A DNA stretch of 64,000 nucleotides. Source: Bacterioplanoides sp965219715 (GTDB lineage Bacteria; Pseudomonadota; Gammaproteobacteria; Pseudomonadales; Oceanobacteraceae). Under the pieces are notes generated by a model. The model saw only the letters and a list, made by a program, of their open reading frames with translations. It made no database searches and was not told the DNA's origin. The stretch's first letter is position 1. Every line of letters starts with the position of its first letter. The DNA lies in the NCBI RefSeq assembly GCF_965219715.1, contig NZ_OZ244785.1, positions 3,348,001 through 3,412,000 of the forward strand. Direction: 5' to 3'. Below are positions 34,572 through 42,691 of this stretch, piece after piece. The position numbers and the translations under genes are program-made.

Positions 34572-35261
34572 ATGGCCAGTATTTATTTAGTCCGTCACGG
34601 GCAGGCAGGGTTCGGCAAGCTGAATTACGATCAGTTATCCGATCTTGGCTGGCAGCAAGGTGAGCTGGTGGGCCAGGCATTAACGGCCCGGGGTATCGAA
34701 GCAGGCAAGGTGGCGCACGGCGCCATGGTACGTCACCGGGAAACCATGCAGGCCGCACAAAAACACTGGCACAGTTATGGTCCTGTAATCGAAATGCCGG
34801 GCTTTAATGAGTTCGATTCTGACGATGTGGTGGCCTGCGCTTTCCCTAAGTTTAAAAACAAAGCCGCTTTTGGTGCCTGGTTATTAGCTCAGAAAAACCG
34901 CCGTAAAGCGTTTCAACAGGTATTTGCTGAAGCGGTTGAGCGCTGGACCTCCGGTGAGCATGACGATTATCAGGAGTCCTGGCTGGAATTTACTTCAAGA
35001 TGTACCCAGGCGCTGGATCAGTTGATAGAACAACTTGATGGTAAAAATGCCGTTGTATTCACCTCAGGCGGCCCGGTAACCGCGATTGCTCAGCAATGTC
35101 TGGGACTAAGCAATGAAAAAGCTTTTGATCTGAATTGGACCTTCTGGAATGCCGGAATAAGTCAGGTTTTATATAACAGTGCTGGCAAAAAAAGTCTGGC
35201 CAGCTGTAACGAACATCATCATTTAGCCGCTGCGGGTCAGCGTTATCTTACTTATCGCTGA
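34572..35261 (+). CDS. Histidine phosphatase family protein
   Basis: The 229-residue product begins MASIYLVRHGQAGFG with the phospho-accepting His in the RHG motif (residues 8-10) and later has AHGAMVRHRET and a second His-region near VFTSGGP. It starts 3 bases after the kinase stop. Family members hydrolyse phosphomonoesters or have mutase activity. In this operon it could remove a phosphate added by the neighbouring kinase or hydrolyse phosphorylated by-products; this is inference. It is not a glycolytic phosphoglycerate mutase by context. Confidence 0.85.
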   Translation: MASIYLVRHGQAGFGKLNYDQLSDLGWQQGELVGQALTARGIEAGKVAHGAMVRHRETMQAAQKHWHSYGPVIEMPGFNEFDSDDVVACAFPKFKNKAAFGAWLLAQKNRRKAFQQVFAEAVERWTSGEHDDYQESWLEFTSRCTQALDQLIEQLDGKNAVVFTSGGPVTAIAQQCLGLSNEKAFDLNWTFWNAGISQVLYNSAGKKSLASCNEHHHLAAAGQRYLTYR

Positions 35262-35290
35262 TTAGCAGCGCGTTAAACAAGGACAATAAA

Positions 35291-36061
35291 ATGAATCCAC
35301 AAGAATTATTTAATATTTCCGGTCGTGTTGCTCTGGTTACCGGTGCCAGTCGTGGTATCGGTGAGAGTATTGCGAAGTTATTAGCGTCAGCCGGCGCCCA
35401 CGTGATTGTTTCCAGCCGCAAAATTGATGGCTGTCAGCGTGTCGCTGATGAGATTACAGAAGCGGGCGGCAGTGCCGAAGCGTTGGCCTGCCACATCGGT
35501 GAAATGGAACAGATTGAAGCCTGTTTTAAAACCATTGAAGAACAACATGGCAAGCTGGATATTCTGGTAAATAACGCGGCAGCAAATCCGTATTTCGGCC
35601 ATGTGTTAGATACCGACCTGGCTGCTTTCCAGAAAACCGCTGATGTAAATATTCGCGGTTATTTCTTTATGTCGACTCTGGGCGGCAAGTTAATGAAGAA
35701 AAATGGCGGTGGTAGCATTATTAATGTGGCGTCGGTTAATGGTGTTGTACCGGGCGACTTCCAGGGTATCTATTCCATCACCAAAGCGGCGGTTATTTCT
35801 ATGACCAAAACCTTTGCTAAGGAATGTGCGCCGTTAGGTATTCGCGTCAATGCACTGCTGCCTGGTTTAACCGACACCAAATTTGCTTCGGCGTTAACCA
35901 GCAACGATGCCATCCTGAAGCAGGCTATGATGCATATTCCAATGAAACGTGTTGCCATGCCAGATGAAATGGCGGGTACGGTTCTGTATCTGGCTTCTGA
36001 TGCGTCTTCTTATACAACAGGGACTACCATTAATGTTGATGGCGGTTACTTGTTAGTTTAA
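35291..36061 (+). CDS. Short-chain dehydrogenase/reductase (FabG-like)
   Basis: A 256-residue classical SDR: TGASRGIGESIA (residues 17-28), NNAA, the Ser in INVASVNGV and the YSITK active site, ending in the common INVDGGYLLV. The SSRK after the second strand suggests NADP(H). It is the last gene of the five-gene operon, 29 bases after the phosphatase. It may oxidise or reduce a beta- or gamma-hydroxyl acyl intermediate. Confidence 0.88.
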   Translation: MNPQELFNISGRVALVTGASRGIGESIAKLLASAGAHVIVSSRKIDGCQRVADEITEAGGSAEALACHIGEMEQIEACFKTIEEQHGKLDILVNNAAANPYFGHVLDTDLAAFQKTADVNIRGYFFMSTLGGKLMKKNGGGSIINVASVNGVVPGDFQGIYSITKAAVISMTKTFAKECAPLGIRVNALLPGLTDTKFASALTSNDAILKQAMMHIPMKRVAMPDEMAGTVLYLASDASSYTTGTTINVDGGYLLV

Positions 36062-36204
36062 AAAAGTTCTGGTTTAAAACGATAAATCTCTGACGCCCAT
36101 TTACAAAAAAACAAACTCTGTATCGCTTTGTATCTGGGCTTCTGAGATTCATATCACTAGACTGAATTCAGCAGTTGGGAATACTTCCATTTCTGACTGC
36201 GTTC

Positions 36205-36312
36205 ACTGAGTGGTGAATAAAGGCAAACCGGTGCGAAAGCCCGGGACGCAAAGCCTCCGGTCTAAGTCGGGTATTAACTACCCAATACGATAGCGGGGTT
36301 GCTGGACCAATC
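36205..36312 (+). ncRNA. Cyclic-di-GMP-I (GEMM) riboswitch aptamer
   Basis: The sequence carries the aptamer core in order: AAAGGCAAACC, a GAAA tetraloop (GCGAAAGC), GGGACGCAAAGCCTCCGG with the tetraloop-receptor bases, TCTAAG, a variable P3 stem-loop (TCGGGT...ACCC), and TAGCGGGGTT. Positions matching Vc2 ligand-contacting bases are kept: G20 at 36223, A47 at 36251 and C92 at 36294. It lies in a 363-base gap with no other gene, 110 bases before the small exported protein. An expression platform is not obvious: CCAG...CTGG and GGGC...GCCC hairpins (about 36350-36378) precede a T-rich run, so on/off direction cannot be given. The outer P1 ends are approximate. Confidence 0.9.
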
Positions 36313-36424
36313 ATGATGCTTCTGAAGAAGAGGGCTGGCTGCTCTCCAATCCAGATGTTTTCTGGGCATTTCTGCCCGATTCCAGCTCAATCACCTGTAG
36401 TTTTCTCTTTTTGAGGTATTACGG

Positions 36425-36715
36425 ATGTTTGGCAAAATTCAAACAACATTAACGGCTTCCGCTTTCTTGCTGGCAGCTTCATCTGCGACCGCAGGTTTTT
36501 CTTCCAATGAAATGAAACTGGCAAAAGCCACTTCGGATGATCTGGAGTGCCACACGTTTGCGATTGAACTCAAGTCTGCTAAACAGCGGGGTGGGTTTAA
36601 TTACTTTCCCGACGTTGATAAGCACTGCGTCCAGCGCATTATGGTATTCCAACCTGAGATGTTAGAAACGGCTTCGGTAACCCGAAATGGTGGAGGTCGT
36701 TACAGTCAGCGTTGA
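36425..36715 (+). CDS. Small exported two-Cys protein under riboswitch control
   Basis: The 96-residue product has a Sec signal peptide (hydrophobic residues 9-22, cleavage near ATA-G24), and a mature part of about 73 residues with two cysteines (DDLECHTF and DKHCVQR) that could form a disulfide. GAGG lies 8 bases before the ATG. A c-di-GMP-I riboswitch is in its leader, so expression should follow the c-di-GMP level. No family was recognised. By analogy with other GEMM-controlled exported proteins it might act in surface attachment or matrix, but this is only a guess. A 12-bp hairpin follows 11 bases after the stop. Confidence 0.75.
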   Translation: MFGKIQTTLTASAFLLAASSATAGFSSNEMKLAKATSDDLECHTFAIELKSAKQRGGFNYFPDVDKHCVQRIMVFQPEMLETASVTRNGGGRYSQR

Positions 36716-36726
36716 TTGCTGGGCGA

Positions 36727-36755
36727 CGTGTCAGCTTCAGAATGAAGCTGACACG
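36727..36755. terminator. Strong hairpin between convergent genes
   Basis: CGTGTCAGCTTC-agaat-GAAGCTGACACG, a perfect 12-bp stem with a 5-nt loop. It lies between the riboswitch-controlled gene and the convergent phosphoethanolamine transferase gene. No long T tract follows on either strand, so it may be a weak terminator or a stability element. Confidence 0.6.
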
Positions 36756-36767
36756 AGAGCGCTGTCA

Positions 36768-38405
36768 TTATTTCTTTAATTCGGTATCGTAATTCAGTCG
36801 ATACACTTTGCGACTTGAATCCGCTTGATAAGCTTTATCTGCCGGGCTTTGTTGCGGATTTAAAGCGTCCGATTCAATCTGCATCAGACTCCCTGCCAGC
36901 TGATAGAAGTTATCGAGCATAAACGGCTTTGTACTGTTTTCCTGCAGAGTCAAAACTGTTTCATTAACCGGCTCTGAACTCCACACGATCAGCGGAATCT
37001 CGATCATATTGGCAGTGACATTGTCTGGCCCATGGCCTTTAATTTTTGCCGTTCGATAAACTTCTTCACCATGATCTGAAAAGTACGTCAGGCTTTTGTT
37101 GCCTTCGCCAGAATCTTTCAGAGCGTCAATAATCTGCGCAACAACGTGATCACTATAGAGTACCGAGTTGTCATAATCGTTAATTGCCTGAACTTCTTTT
37201 GATGATGGCTCATCGCGGTAAGTAATGACATTTTCATCGTTGAAATGAATAAACCGATCCGGGTAGCGGTTTTTATATTGGGCGTGGCTTCCCATCATAT
37301 GAATGAAAATGGCTTTTTTCTCTGCCGGGTCATTCAGAGCTTTTTCAATAACGGGTTGCATGTATTCGTCATAACGAGCGACCTCAACTCCGTTGTAGTC
37401 GTTCGAAATATAGTGAGGCACATCGGCCTGGTGTGAAATAGAAGCAATGGTCGCGCGCTGTGGTTGTTGATTGGATATCCACCAGGTTTTGTAACCAGCG
37501 AGGTTTGCGATATCGATGACACTCAGGGAGTTCCGGTATTTGTTACCGTCTTCAGACTCTGCCGCGGTCAGCGCAACTCGCAACGAAGCCTGTGTTTGGG
37601 CGTGGCTGCTGATTACGTCATCCATCAGAATGAGATTTTCCAGCTTGGCCAGCTCAGGCGTTGATTCCCGGTGATAGCCATAAATCCCCATATGATTACG
37701 TGTCAAACTTTCACCGATGATGAAAATATGGGTTTGTGGTTCGGTTGTGGTTACGTTGGCGACAACCTCGGTGTTATTAACCAGCTGCTTGCGTAAATCG
37801 ACTTCTTTTTCCAGTGAAATAGCACCTCGATAGTAAGAAGGCATGGTTCCCAGCACTCCCGGGATTGTGTCGTGGAATTTACCCATGACGGTGGTGCGAT
37901 GAGCTACCACAACCATCAGTAATATACCCATGGTGACAATGGTACGGCGCCAGCCTTTGGTAGAGACAGCTTGTGAATAGTTAATAGCAGCTGCGTAGAT
38001 GAGCCAATGAACCAGATACAGGCTGAACAGTGGCAAAGACGCGTAGGCTGCAAAGAATTCATTTGCTTCGGAAGAATCTGTGTGAACAACTGCTTCAATG
38101 GTTGCTGTTGTGAATACGCCACCAAACGTATAGGCGTAACCGATATCAGCCAGACCACCAATCATGAATGGTAAGAGTACGGCAGCCGTTACCCAGCGAC
38201 GATTTGCCAGGTTGATAAGCAGGGCAGCGATAAATGACCAGCCGATGCGTGAGTTATATTCTCCCTCGCGGACAAAGTCAGAGAAGCTGACTTCGATTAA
38301 CAGCGGGAAAAGTAATACAGCAAGGGACCAGAATAATGGGTTGGTTGGAATACGACGCATGACGACACAATACAGATTGATGGAGGCTGTATTGTGTCTT
38401 GTCAT
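36768..38405 (-). CDS. Phosphoethanolamine transferase (EptA/CptA-type)
   Basis: The 545-residue protein has about five N-terminal membrane helices (residues 15-165) and a periplasmic sulfatase-fold domain. The nucleophilic Thr lies in IIGESLTRNHMGIYGY, and the zinc-site motif FSDHGEEVY is present. Such enzymes transfer phosphoethanolamine from phosphatidylethanolamine to lipid A, core heptose or other glycans. The start is uncertain: ATG 38405 or ATG 38360, neither with a clear ribosome site. It lies at the downstream end of a polysaccharide cluster on the same strand, which suggests an LPS core or surface glycan acceptor. Confidence 0.88.
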   Translation of the reverse strand: MTRHNTASINLYCVVMRRIPTNPLFWSLAVLLFPLLIEVSFSDFVREGEYNSRIGWSFIAALLINLANRRWVTAAVLLPFMIGGLADIGYAYTFGGVFTTATIEAVVHTDSSEANEFFAAYASLPLFSLYLVHWLIYAAAINYSQAVSTKGWRRTIVTMGILLMVVVAHRTTVMGKFHDTIPGVLGTMPSYYRGAISLEKEVDLRKQLVNNTEVVANVTTTEPQTHIFIIGESLTRNHMGIYGYHRESTPELAKLENLILMDDVISSHAQTQASLRVALTAAESEDGNKYRNSLSVIDIANLAGYKTWWISNQQPQRATIASISHQADVPHYISNDYNGVEVARYDEYMQPVIEKALNDPAEKKAIFIHMMGSHAQYKNRYPDRFIHFNDENVITYRDEPSSKEVQAINDYDNSVLYSDHVVAQIIDALKDSGEGNKSLTYFSDHGEEVYRTAKIKGHGPDNVTANMIEIPLIVWSSEPVNETVLTLQENSTKPFMLDNFYQLAGSLMQIESDALNPQQSPADKAYQADSSRKVYRLNYDTELKK

Positions 38406-38487
38406 ATTGCTGAAATAAAGCCCCGAAACTGAAACAATATATCCACTTTTATCGCAGGTTTATTCAGCTCCGGTTAATCAAGGTCGC

Positions 38488-39534
38488 TTATCCCAGCAAG
38501 TCACTCAAACTTTTACTGTCACGCTCCAGGTTGATTGCGACCGCAGACGGATAAGGGTTGGTTTTCGAGAAATCATTAATAAGTAAACGGCGCGCATGCG
38601 GTAAGCCAAACAGGCAGTCGTCCACTTCGAGCCCCATTTCTTTCAAATGGCCTACTGTGTATTCGATTTCACTTTTAGGGCGAGAGGAAGTGAGTACCAG
38701 ATATAAATGGCCTTGACGCTGCAGTTCAATCAGCTTCTCAAGATTTTCTTCGATAGCCGTTGTTTTCCAGCCCTTATCATTGAACTTACTGCCGTTCTTC
38801 AGCAGGACGCCATCAACATCACAGAAAACGGTAACGAACTGGCGGCAATAATGGCGGTATTCGCGCTGAGTGCCCCAGTCTTCGTATTCGCTGGCATTGA
38901 TGGTGGAAAACTCTTCCCCTTCCAGAATCATCTTGTAGATGATGTGCGAGATATAGACTTCTTCCGAAGAGGTGATGGACTGATAGGTCTTGATAAAGTC
39001 TGAGGCAGAAGCAAAGCCGTAACCGCCACAGCAGAACTGATTGCTGATAACATTCTTTTCAACAATGTTTGAAATAATGCCCAGGGAATCAACTTCAACG
39101 TAGCTTTTGTTCTTAGCGTCAACCAGGCCAATATCGTTAAGGTTGATGGTGGCGACACAGTTCTTTGGTTCCGGCGTGCAAGTGAAAATATTGTCGCAAT
39201 CTTTAATAAAGAATGCGCCTTCAACGGCACCTTGCTCCAGTGCTTTGTAGATGGTTTCAGATTGCGATGAGGTGGCTTCGTCCAGTACAACAAAGTCTGC
39301 TTCGCGGCCGGTTGCTTTCAGGAAGCTGGCTTGCAGGTTTTCCAAACTGGCATACTTTTCAATATGCTCTTTCAGGCACACAACAACAATTCTGGAGAAT
39401 ACTTCCAGATCCAGACCTTCAATAGCTTTCTCAAGCATAAGCTTGCCATCAGGCATGGTCAGTAACCATTTTGGTCGCATTCCAGGGAAGCGAGAAGATC
39501 TGCCCGCCACAGGAAGGATCAGGGTGTAACTCAT
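38488..39534 (-). CDS. NTP-transferase/HAD-phosphatase fusion protein
   Basis: A 348-residue two-domain protein. Residues about 1-230 form a nucleotidyltransferase of the sugar-1-phosphate/LicC type, beginning YTLILPVAGRSSRFPG with PKWLL as the following basic segment. Residues about 232-348 form a HAD-superfamily phosphatase with FCDVDGVLLKNG (the DxD motif) and a LLINDFSKTNP segment near the end. The combination suggests activation of a phosphorylated small molecule plus phosphate removal from a related intermediate. It is 39 bases downstream of the APH-type kinase gene. Substrate unknown: phosphocholine, phosphoglycerol or a sugar phosphate are all possible. Confidence 0.8.
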   Translation of the reverse strand: MSYTLILPVAGRSSRFPGMRPKWLLTMPDGKLMLEKAIEGLDLEVFSRIVVVCLKEHIEKYASLENLQASFLKATGREADFVVLDEATSSQSETIYKALEQGAVEGAFFIKDCDNIFTCTPEPKNCVATINLNDIGLVDAKNKSYVEVDSLGIISNIVEKNVISNQFCCGGYGFASASDFIKTYQSITSSEEVYISHIIYKMILEGEEFSTINASEYEDWGTQREYRHYCRQFVTVFCDVDGVLLKNGSKFNDKGWKTTAIEENLEKLIELQRQGHLYLVLTSSRPKSEIEYTVGHLKEMGLEVDDCLFGLPHARRLLINDFSKTNPYPSAVAINLERDSKSLSDLLG

Positions 39535-39573
39535 TTTTTTCTCCTAGCTTTAATTGTCGCTGACGGATTTAGT

Positions 39574-40434
39574 TTATAGGGAACCAAGTATCTGCTTAAT
39601 TGCACGGTTAAACCAGTCTATGGTTTTTTGGTCCGAATCGGATATGTATGGAGCGATACGCAATACAGTCATCAGCTTAAAGATGGGCATCTCTCTTTGA
39701 TAAATACGCTCAAGGATATTCAGATAATCCGGGAATGCGTTCTCACAGAATAGCTGGCTACGTAATCTGAGCGCCGAAGTTTCATTGCGGAAACTCCAAC
39801 CATAAATCATATCCTGAAAGATTTTTGCTGCATCCTGTAACGGCGTTTCGATGTATGAATCGAGGAAGTCCAGTAGATACAGCTCATGGCTCTGAGTGAT
39901 GATCATATTGGACAGCGTCAGATCACCATGGCATCGGCCCACGGGAATATTCAGTGTCTCCTGAATATTGCTCTGAATCCAGTTAATCGCGGCGGTCAGG
40001 CTTTCACTAATTTCCAGAGGGTGTGGACGCGAGCGAATTTCGTCGATCTTGTCGAGAAAAATACGATTGGATATCTGAATTTCTTTCGAGTTTGCGATGG
40101 CATCAATAAAAAAGTTATTGAGAGACAAACGAATATTTTTCGCCAGAGCCTTGTTTCCATGACTGGAAATCTGGGCGCCACTGATACCTTCAATGTATGG
40201 CATCTTGGCGATTAACCGATCGGGCTCCTGCCAATAGTTAATCGGAGTTGCCTGGATTTTATACTCGATGGTATCGATGGCAGCAAAGTTTTTTTGTTTC
40301 TCCAGCGACCGGACAGTTCGGGGTACATCATCATTGATTGATTTGTATACGAACGTACCTTGCTCTTCCTTTACAACTTCGATCACTGCGCCAGAATGGG
40401 AGGACATATTAATTTTCTGATTAATCTCTTCCAT
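39574..40434 (-). CDS. APH/choline-kinase-like phosphotransferase
   Basis: The 286-residue product has the kinase signature CHGDLTLSNMI (Brenner motif, about residues 168-178) followed by LYLLDFLDSY with the metal-binding Asp. The N-lobe is divergent: no Gly loop is clear, but FVYKS supplies a candidate Lys. It lies 8 bases after the preceding gene in the cluster. Paired with the adjacent NTP-transferase/HAD fusion it resembles the logic of LicA (kinase) plus LicC (cytidylyltransferase), which decorate surface glycans with phosphorylated groups. That link is inference. Confidence 0.75.
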   Translation of the reverse strand: MEEINQKINMSSHSGAVIEVVKEEQGTFVYKSINDDVPRTVRSLEKQKNFAAIDTIEYKIQATPINYWQEPDRLIAKMPYIEGISGAQISSHGNKALAKNIRLSLNNFFIDAIANSKEIQISNRIFLDKIDEIRSRPHPLEISESLTAAINWIQSNIQETLNIPVGRCHGDLTLSNMIITQSHELYLLDFLDSYIETPLQDAAKIFQDMIYGWSFRNETSALRLRSQLFCENAFPDYLNILERIYQREMPIFKLMTVLRIAPYISDSDQKTIDWFNRAIKQILGSL

Positions 40435-40442
40435 ATAGGCGC

Positions 40443-41465
40443 CTAATTATTGTTCCACTCGTCAGGAAAGCTCTCTTTCACGTAAGCACTCAGGCGAGCG
40501 TTTCGTTCTTTGCTGACCGCGTGGTTTCTTAATGGAATATCCTGAGGAGCAAGGCCAACGTAATCGTCCCTAAGTAGCCGCAGACCAAAGTCCTCTTCAT
40601 GAACTTTAATACCACAGTGATCAAGGTAGTCTTTTAACATAACTTCCGGGAAGCAGTTGTCGGAGTAACCGCCTTTCAGGAAGTCAGACGTCAGCCAGTT
40701 GTAGATATTGAAATAGTGTGACATGGCAGCCGGAGTACCGATGGCAAATTGATCGCCATAGCCGCCATAGCCATTGTAGTTGCGGTCGATAACAAGAGTG
40801 TTGTTTTTAAAAGCGAAGTCTTCAAGATCAAACTGACCAATCCAGAAGTTGTCGTAACGCATACGACAGACGAGATCAAACTGATCTGCCTGGAAACCAT
40901 GTTCAGAAATTGTATTAAAAGCTTGTTGCACACCATTCCACATCGGAAAAACATTTGGGCTGACGAACGGTATTTTCATACCACTATCAAAATGCTTCAG
41001 ACCATATTGTTGAATCGCCTGGCGTTCGAATTCAGAGGTATTTGGCGAATCTGATTCACTGAAGAAAAAGTTGCCAAGCGGTTGCAGTAGCGCCGGATCT
41101 GTCTGACCACGCCAGGAATGGCAGAAGTAGGTGACTTCATGCCCATAAAAGAAACGCTGCAGAGAATCCAGGCAATGGATCAGACTGCGTGGCTGACCAC
41201 TCAGACATACAGCAATTTTGAGTTTCTTTTCTGGTGTTCTGATCTGTAACTGATCGAACGTTTTAAGTTTACGCTGCTGTCTGATCGATGGCGACTTCAA
41301 ACGCTTCGCAGTCTCAGGTGTTCCCAATAACGTGTGGTATTGATCAAACTGCTCTTCACTGATTGAAGAGTTTAATGTCATCACCGCTTTGGCAATAGCC
41401 TTTGCAGATCCGAACATCTTCTTCTTTTTAAGCTTATGAAACAACTTACGCTCAACAGTATTCAT
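40443..41465 (-). CDS. Probable glycosyltransferase-like surface glycan protein
   Basis: A 340-residue soluble protein with a basic N-terminus and a conserved-looking block KIAVCLSGQPRSLIHCLDSL (about residues 83-102) followed by an FCHSWRG motif, a CRMRYDNFW motif and GYGGYGDQFAIGTPAAM. These features recall GT-A-like proteins annotated in LPS/capsule clusters, but I cannot name the family. It is translationally coupled to the O-antigen-ligase-like gene by an ATGA overlap. Function: probably transfer or modification of a sugar in the surface glycan. Confidence 0.65.
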   Translation of the reverse strand: MNTVERKLFHKLKKKKMFGSAKAIAKAVMTLNSSISEEQFDQYHTLLGTPETAKRLKSPSIRQQRKLKTFDQLQIRTPEKKLKIAVCLSGQPRSLIHCLDSLQRFFYGHEVTYFCHSWRGQTDPALLQPLGNFFFSESDSPNTSEFERQAIQQYGLKHFDSGMKIPFVSPNVFPMWNGVQQAFNTISEHGFQADQFDLVCRMRYDNFWIGQFDLEDFAFKNNTLVIDRNYNGYGGYGDQFAIGTPAAMSHYFNIYNWLTSDFLKGGYSDNCFPEVMLKDYLDHCGIKVHEEDFGLRLLRDDYVGLAPQDIPLRNHAVSKERNARLSAYVKESFPDEWNNN

Positions 41466-42691
41466 ACCGCTGTCACTCTGGGTTCTTGAGCCTGATTTTG
41501 TTGCTCCTTGTACATGGCAACTAACAGGAATGAATGGAGAACAACAAAGTACATAATGGTGAACTTTGTCGTAAAGAAGGTTTCACTCAAGCTGTATATC
41601 AGGTACTGCATAAGGGCGATTAAGCCTGCTTTTGCATATATCGAATGCCGATATTTATAGTAGGTTGATGCCAAGCTACCAATCATCAGCAGAAAGATAG
41701 ACATGCCTAGTAAGCCTCTGCTGGCTAAAATCTCAAAGTATTCATTGTGTGCATGATCAACATAAAAGGAAACGTTGCCTCTTTCTTTCTCCACGATATT
41801 CTGCCTAGAGAAACCATCTAGGCCTGCGCCTATAACAGGACTTTCTTGCAAGGCATCAAGTGAAACGGCCCACATTTGAATTCTGACGCTAGTTGATCCG
41901 TCAAGAGAAAACCCCTGAGCGAAATGGTTAAATGTGGATGTAACCCGATCCTGCAGCCTATTAGATAGAGAGAAAGTAATTGTTAGGAGAATACCCAAAA
42001 TAACTACAGAGCGTTTCTGAATTAGTCCAAGTGTGGATAATAGAAATAAAGCGAATGGAATACTAAGCCACCCCCCCCTTGTTAACGACCATAGCGAAGC
42101 AGTTGTGGCTGCGCAGAGTGCAATCAGTCCCAGAGTCGTCTTGAATCTTATATTTAACTTATAGCTACGAGACAACACAAATGTGACTATGCCTGTAGTT
42201 AGGCATACATTTCCCCAAAATATTGGGTGGGCAGATGAGTCTCCTCTGATAGACATTCCATACGAAAGAAATTCTTTTAAAACAGGGAAAAGGCTGAATA
42301 ATGTTGCGACTAATGAAAGAAGAAAAAAGCCGCTCAGAGATGGAGATATTTTAGTCAACAGTAATATCGATACAGGAGCTAGCAAATAGAAGCTCAGCCC
42401 TCTCATCGTACTGAATGCAACTTCTGACGGTGGATAATGAAAAAACAACAGAAGCGAATAAATAAACATCGCTATACAGGATGTTATAAACAGCTTTTGT
42501 CCAAAAGGCACAGTGGGCTGACGGAATAATAATAACCCCGGACTTAATAGTAAGAAAAAGGTTGCCAGAGTTTGACTAGAGCTTTGGTTGCTGTGGTTTA
42601 ACCAGAACAGCCAAACCAGCATAAACATCATTAATCCAAGATAAGCTTTGGGCAACCACTCGCGACCATTTTTTAATGATTGTGTCAGCAT
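41462..42691 (-). CDS. O-antigen ligase/polymerase family membrane protein
   Basis: The 409-residue protein has about 11-12 hydrophobic helices with a large periplasmic loop near residues 255-325 containing VIGAGLDGFSR and VDHAHNEYFEILASRGLLG. The H-x-x-H-N-E/LxxxGxxG block is the Wzy_C signature of WaaL ligases and some polymerases. It would join polysaccharide to lipid A-core or polymerise repeat units at the periplasmic face. Its ends overlap both neighbours (1 and 4 bases), so it is part of one operon. Ligase and polymerase cannot be told apart from sequence alone. Confidence 0.85.
   Translation of the reverse strand: MLTQSLKNGREWLPKAYLGLMMFMLVWLFWLNHSNQSSSQTLATFFLLLSPGLLLFRQPTVPFGQKLFITSCIAMFIYSLLLFFHYPPSEVAFSTMRGLSFYLLAPVSILLLTKISPSLSGFFLLSLVATLFSLFPVLKEFLSYGMSIRGDSSAHPIFWGNVCLTTGIVTFVLSRSYKLNIRFKTTLGLIALCAATTASLWSLTRGGWLSIPFALFLLSTLGLIQKRSVVILGILLTITFSLSNRLQDRVTSTFNHFAQGFSLDGSTSVRIQMWAVSLDALQESPVIGAGLDGFSRQNIVEKERGNVSFYVDHAHNEYFEILASRGLLGMSIFLLMIGSLASTYYKYRHSIYAKAGLIALMQYLIYSLSETFFTTKFTIMYFVVLHSFLLVAMYKEQQNQAQEPRVTAV

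Noticed and set aside
34572..35261. Glycolytic phosphoglycerate mutase (gpmA)
   Set aside because: The RHG motif is shared, but the context is an acyl-CoA operon and the sequence lacks the typical GpmA motifs.
38164..38418. Plus-strand 84-residue ORF opposite the phosphoethanolamine transferase
   Set aside because: It is antisense to the membrane-domain codons of a real gene and has no ribosome site.
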